DNA from: a virus
IMG/VR virus record: IMGVR_UViG_3300030107_003973
Coordinates: 1 to 28,509 of that record
Length of the DNA stretch: 28,509 nt
Direction: 5' to 3' (one strand)
This document shows positions 27,959-28,509 of this stretch, piece by piece (the first letter of the stretch is position 1; every line of letters begins with the position of its first letter). The translations under genes and the position numbers were made by a program. A model generated the notes under the pieces. That model was not told the DNA's origin and did no database searches. It worked only from the letters and a program-made list of their open reading frames with translations.

Positions 27959-28186
27959 TTACTTTGGATAAATTTTGTAGTTTTTGAATGATTCGGGGTC
28001 CAAGGGCGGTCCCCAGTAAAAGTTGTCGAGTTTATCCGAAACCCCACCACTCCACGCTTGGTTGTAGTGCTTATTTTCATCGAGATGCCCTTGTGAGTCA
28101 CAAACCTTACACTGGTCAATGGCTTGTTCCGCCTCGAATCTAATTTTAACATACCCATTACCTTTACAATGATCGCATATAATCAT
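27959..28186 (-). CDS. DnaJ-like zinc-ribbon protein
   Basis: The protein has 75 residues. Two Cys pairs, CDHCKGNGYV at residue 4 and CKVCDSQGHL at residue 26, give the CxxCxGxG...CxxCxxxG pattern of the DnaJ central zinc domain. The rest is aromatic and Pro-rich. A strong ribosome site (ATGGAGGCGAT) precedes the ATG. Similar small zinc proteins are, to my recollection, common in marine phages. It may bind nucleic acid or protein; no activity is known. Confidence 0.8.
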   Translation of the reverse strand: MIICDHCKGNGYVKIRFEAEQAIDQCKVCDSQGHLDENKHYNQAWSGGVSDKLDNFYWGPPLDPESFKNYKIYPK

Positions 28187-28331
28187 ATCGCCTCCATAAT
28201 ATTTTTCTTAATCGCTCCCATCTTACACGAATTGCAATTTCTTTCCAGTTCCGTGGTTCGCGGAGCGCCTTCTTTGACACTCTCACAAACTCACGTAGTA
28301 ATCTTTCTTTCATTGAAGTCTTGCGGGGCAT
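28164..28331 (-). CDS. 55-aa very basic protein
   Basis: From the ATG at 28331 the frame reads MPRKTSMKERLLREFVRVSK, then KALREPRNWKEIAIRVRWER and LRKILWRRYDYMRSL. It is Arg/Lys-rich and helical. An alternative ATG at 28313 overlaps the previous TGA (ATGA) and removes six residues. Its 3' end overlaps the next gene by 23 bases. It could bind nucleic acid. No family is recognised, and the overlap on both sides lowers certainty. Confidence 0.58.
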   Translation of the reverse strand: MPRKTSMKERLLREFVRVSKKALREPRNWKEIAIRVRWERLRKILWRRYDYMRSL

Positions 28332-28477
28332 TCTCTATCTTTCTTTTTGTGTTGGTACATGTTGTGTAGTTCTTCAGTCTTAGTTAACCAATAGCGTCTA
28401 CTTCTTCGTAATCCAACGATATATCCTAAAGCAAAAACTAACACGATTGCCAGTATATGCCATACATTAAAAAACAT
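28310..28477 (-). CDS. 55-aa single-pass membrane protein
   Basis: The frame reads MFFNVWHILAIVLVFALGYI, then VGLRRSRRYWLTKTEELHNM and a basic end: one N-terminal transmembrane helix and a basic cytoplasmic tail. GAGGAG stands 5 bases before the ATG, near the right edge of the window. It would sit in the inner membrane with its tail inside. The function is unknown. Confidence 0.75.
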   Translation of the reverse strand: MFFNVWHILAIVLVFALGYIVGLRRSRRYWLTKTEELHNMYQHKKKDRECPARLQ

Positions 28478-28509
28478 ATTTACTCCTCTGTTTCTTGGTT
28501 ATTCCATTT

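Noticed and set aside
27922-28158. 78-codon minus frame overlapping the zinc-ribbon gene
   Set aside because: It is a shadow of the zinc-ribbon gene, which has the ribosome site and the Cys motifs.
27110-28263. 13-base identity CCGTGGTTCGCGG at 27110-27122 and 28251-28263
   Set aside because: Both copies encode REPR in unrelated genes, and a match of this length is expected by chance in a window of this size.

Overview
The window is a contiguous piece of a tailed-phage genome. It is AT-rich and has essentially all genes on the minus strand, so transcription runs from high to low coordinates. Gene content points to a marine virus with a short or undetermined tail: a P22-like portal, an HK97/Mu gpT-like major capsid protein, a scaffold, neck/adaptor proteins, a GroES-like co-chaperonin, 2OG-Fe(II) oxygenase, phage Dam methyltransferase and a set of secreted or membrane proteins I associate with phages of marine alphaproteobacteria (SAR11-like hosts). 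The host assignment is inference from recollected families; no search was run.

Layout in transcription order. (1) 28.5-26.9 kb: small early-type genes (membrane peptide, basic peptide, zinc-ribbon proteins) and a 2OG oxygenase. (2) 26.9-24.8 kb: an intergenic region with five GGTTAC boxes, small terminase, Dam, two small genes and a VRR-NUC-like nuclease. (3) 24.9-22.4 kb: an unusual GC-rich, palindrome-rich, gene-poor segment. It carries about eight copies of a modular repeat, a structured 5' leader, tiny ORFs whose frames are disturbed, a 137-aa gene, an 89-aa gene and two clean intrinsic terminators. (4) 22.4-14.0 kb: a translationally coupled packaging and head block (large terminase, 54-aa protein, 524-aa protein, 922-aa probable virion protein, portal). 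(5) 14.0-11.0 kb: small proteins, a Cys-rich metal-binding-like peptide, a 44-aa membrane peptide plus holin, Lys/Gly-rich proteins, T4-type lysozyme, and GroES-like protein. (6) 11.0-6.2 kb: scaffold, a conserved head protein, probable decoration protein, major capsid protein with terminator, a structural protein with terminator, and a small beta-rich protein. (7) 6.2-2.8 kb: two signal-peptide proteins (one with a long Glu-Met repeat region) and three membrane-anchored proteins. (8) 2.8-1 kb: basic small proteins and neck/adaptor proteins, the last cut by the left edge.

Adjacent genes often overlap by ATGA or TAATG, so expression is probably set by a few promoters (22.4, 22.96, 23.67, 24.42, 26.13, 26.73 and 27.91 kb) and by terminators at 23.17, 22.6, 7.57 and 6.55 kb. 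Lysis functions are holin plus lysozyme. Head assembly uses portal, scaffold, capsid and decoration protein, and packaging uses small and large terminase. The part most likely to hold something undescribed is the 23.0-24.9 kb repeat segment, with its structured leader and its apparent insertions into or next to coding genes.
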